Shown in pieces: positions 5,610 to 5,615 of a stretch of 5,615 nucleotides of DNA. Origin of the DNA: Dehalococcoidia bacterium (lineage in GTDB: Bacteria > Chloroflexota > Dehalococcoidia > Plut-88900); the NCBI GenBank assembly GCA_012270635.1, contig JAAXHX010000066.1:1-5615 (forward strand), in the 5' to 3' direction. The position numbers and the translations under genes were made by a program. Each line of letters opens with the position of its first letter. The stretch's first letter is position 1. The notes beneath the pieces were generated by a model. It saw only the letters and a program-made list of their open reading frames with translations. It had not been told where the DNA came from and did no database searches.

Positions 5610-5615
5610 TAGGGG

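Overview
The window is high-GC bacterial DNA. It holds four complete genes on the minus strand (about 654 to 5550), the 3' end of one plus-strand gene at the left edge, and a stretch of apparently decayed coding sequence between them. No plasmid, phage, tRNA, rRNA, CRISPR or insertion-sequence feature was seen. A divergent carboxyltransferase, Fsr-like transporters and a dispersed-type palindrome of the CTTCGACAGGCTCAG kind would fit an environmental high-GC lineage such as Chloroflexota (Dehalococcoidia/SAR202-like). That placement is inference from gene flavour only and is not secure.

Left edge (1-653): positions 1-181 encode the end of a K+ channel: the last residues of the pore loop, the inner gating helix, and a short tail with one CxxC pair. 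Positions 182-653 contain no intact gene. Between 297 and 647 an open frame of about 116 codons reappears, with a good ribosome site, if two homopolymer runs (A at 305-308, G at 377-380) are each changed by one base. It is therefore either a small pseudogene or a gene hidden by sequence error.

Minus strand, read right to left: a promoter candidate and strong ribosome site (5557-5609) precede a 524-residue acyl-CoA carboxylase carboxyltransferase subunit. Three bases after its stop comes a 407-residue MFS transporter, and 41 bases later a second, 398-residue MFS transporter. The two transporters align without a gap from their start codons (about 225 of 398 identical by hand count), so they are a tandem duplication in the fosmidomycin-resistance/sugar-efflux-like branch of MFS. 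The three genes look like one operon. It ends in a region with a canonical G-quadruplex motif on the template strand (1508-1530) and a perfect 11-bp-stem palindrome (1458-1490).

Beyond the palindrome, with its own promoter candidate and ribosome site, lies a 236-residue heme-oxygenase-fold (TenA/PqqC/CADD-like) protein. It retains a full candidate set of six dimetal ligands, E78, H88, E143, H174, D178 and H181, so it is more likely a diiron-type oxidase/oxygenase than a thiaminase.

Working picture (inference): the operon imports or exports an organic acid or similar small molecule through two related transporters and carboxylates its CoA ester. The dimetal enzyme may act on a related compound, although its separate promoter makes that link weak. 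No biotin carboxylase or biotin carrier gene is present here, so the carboxyltransferase must find its partners elsewhere.
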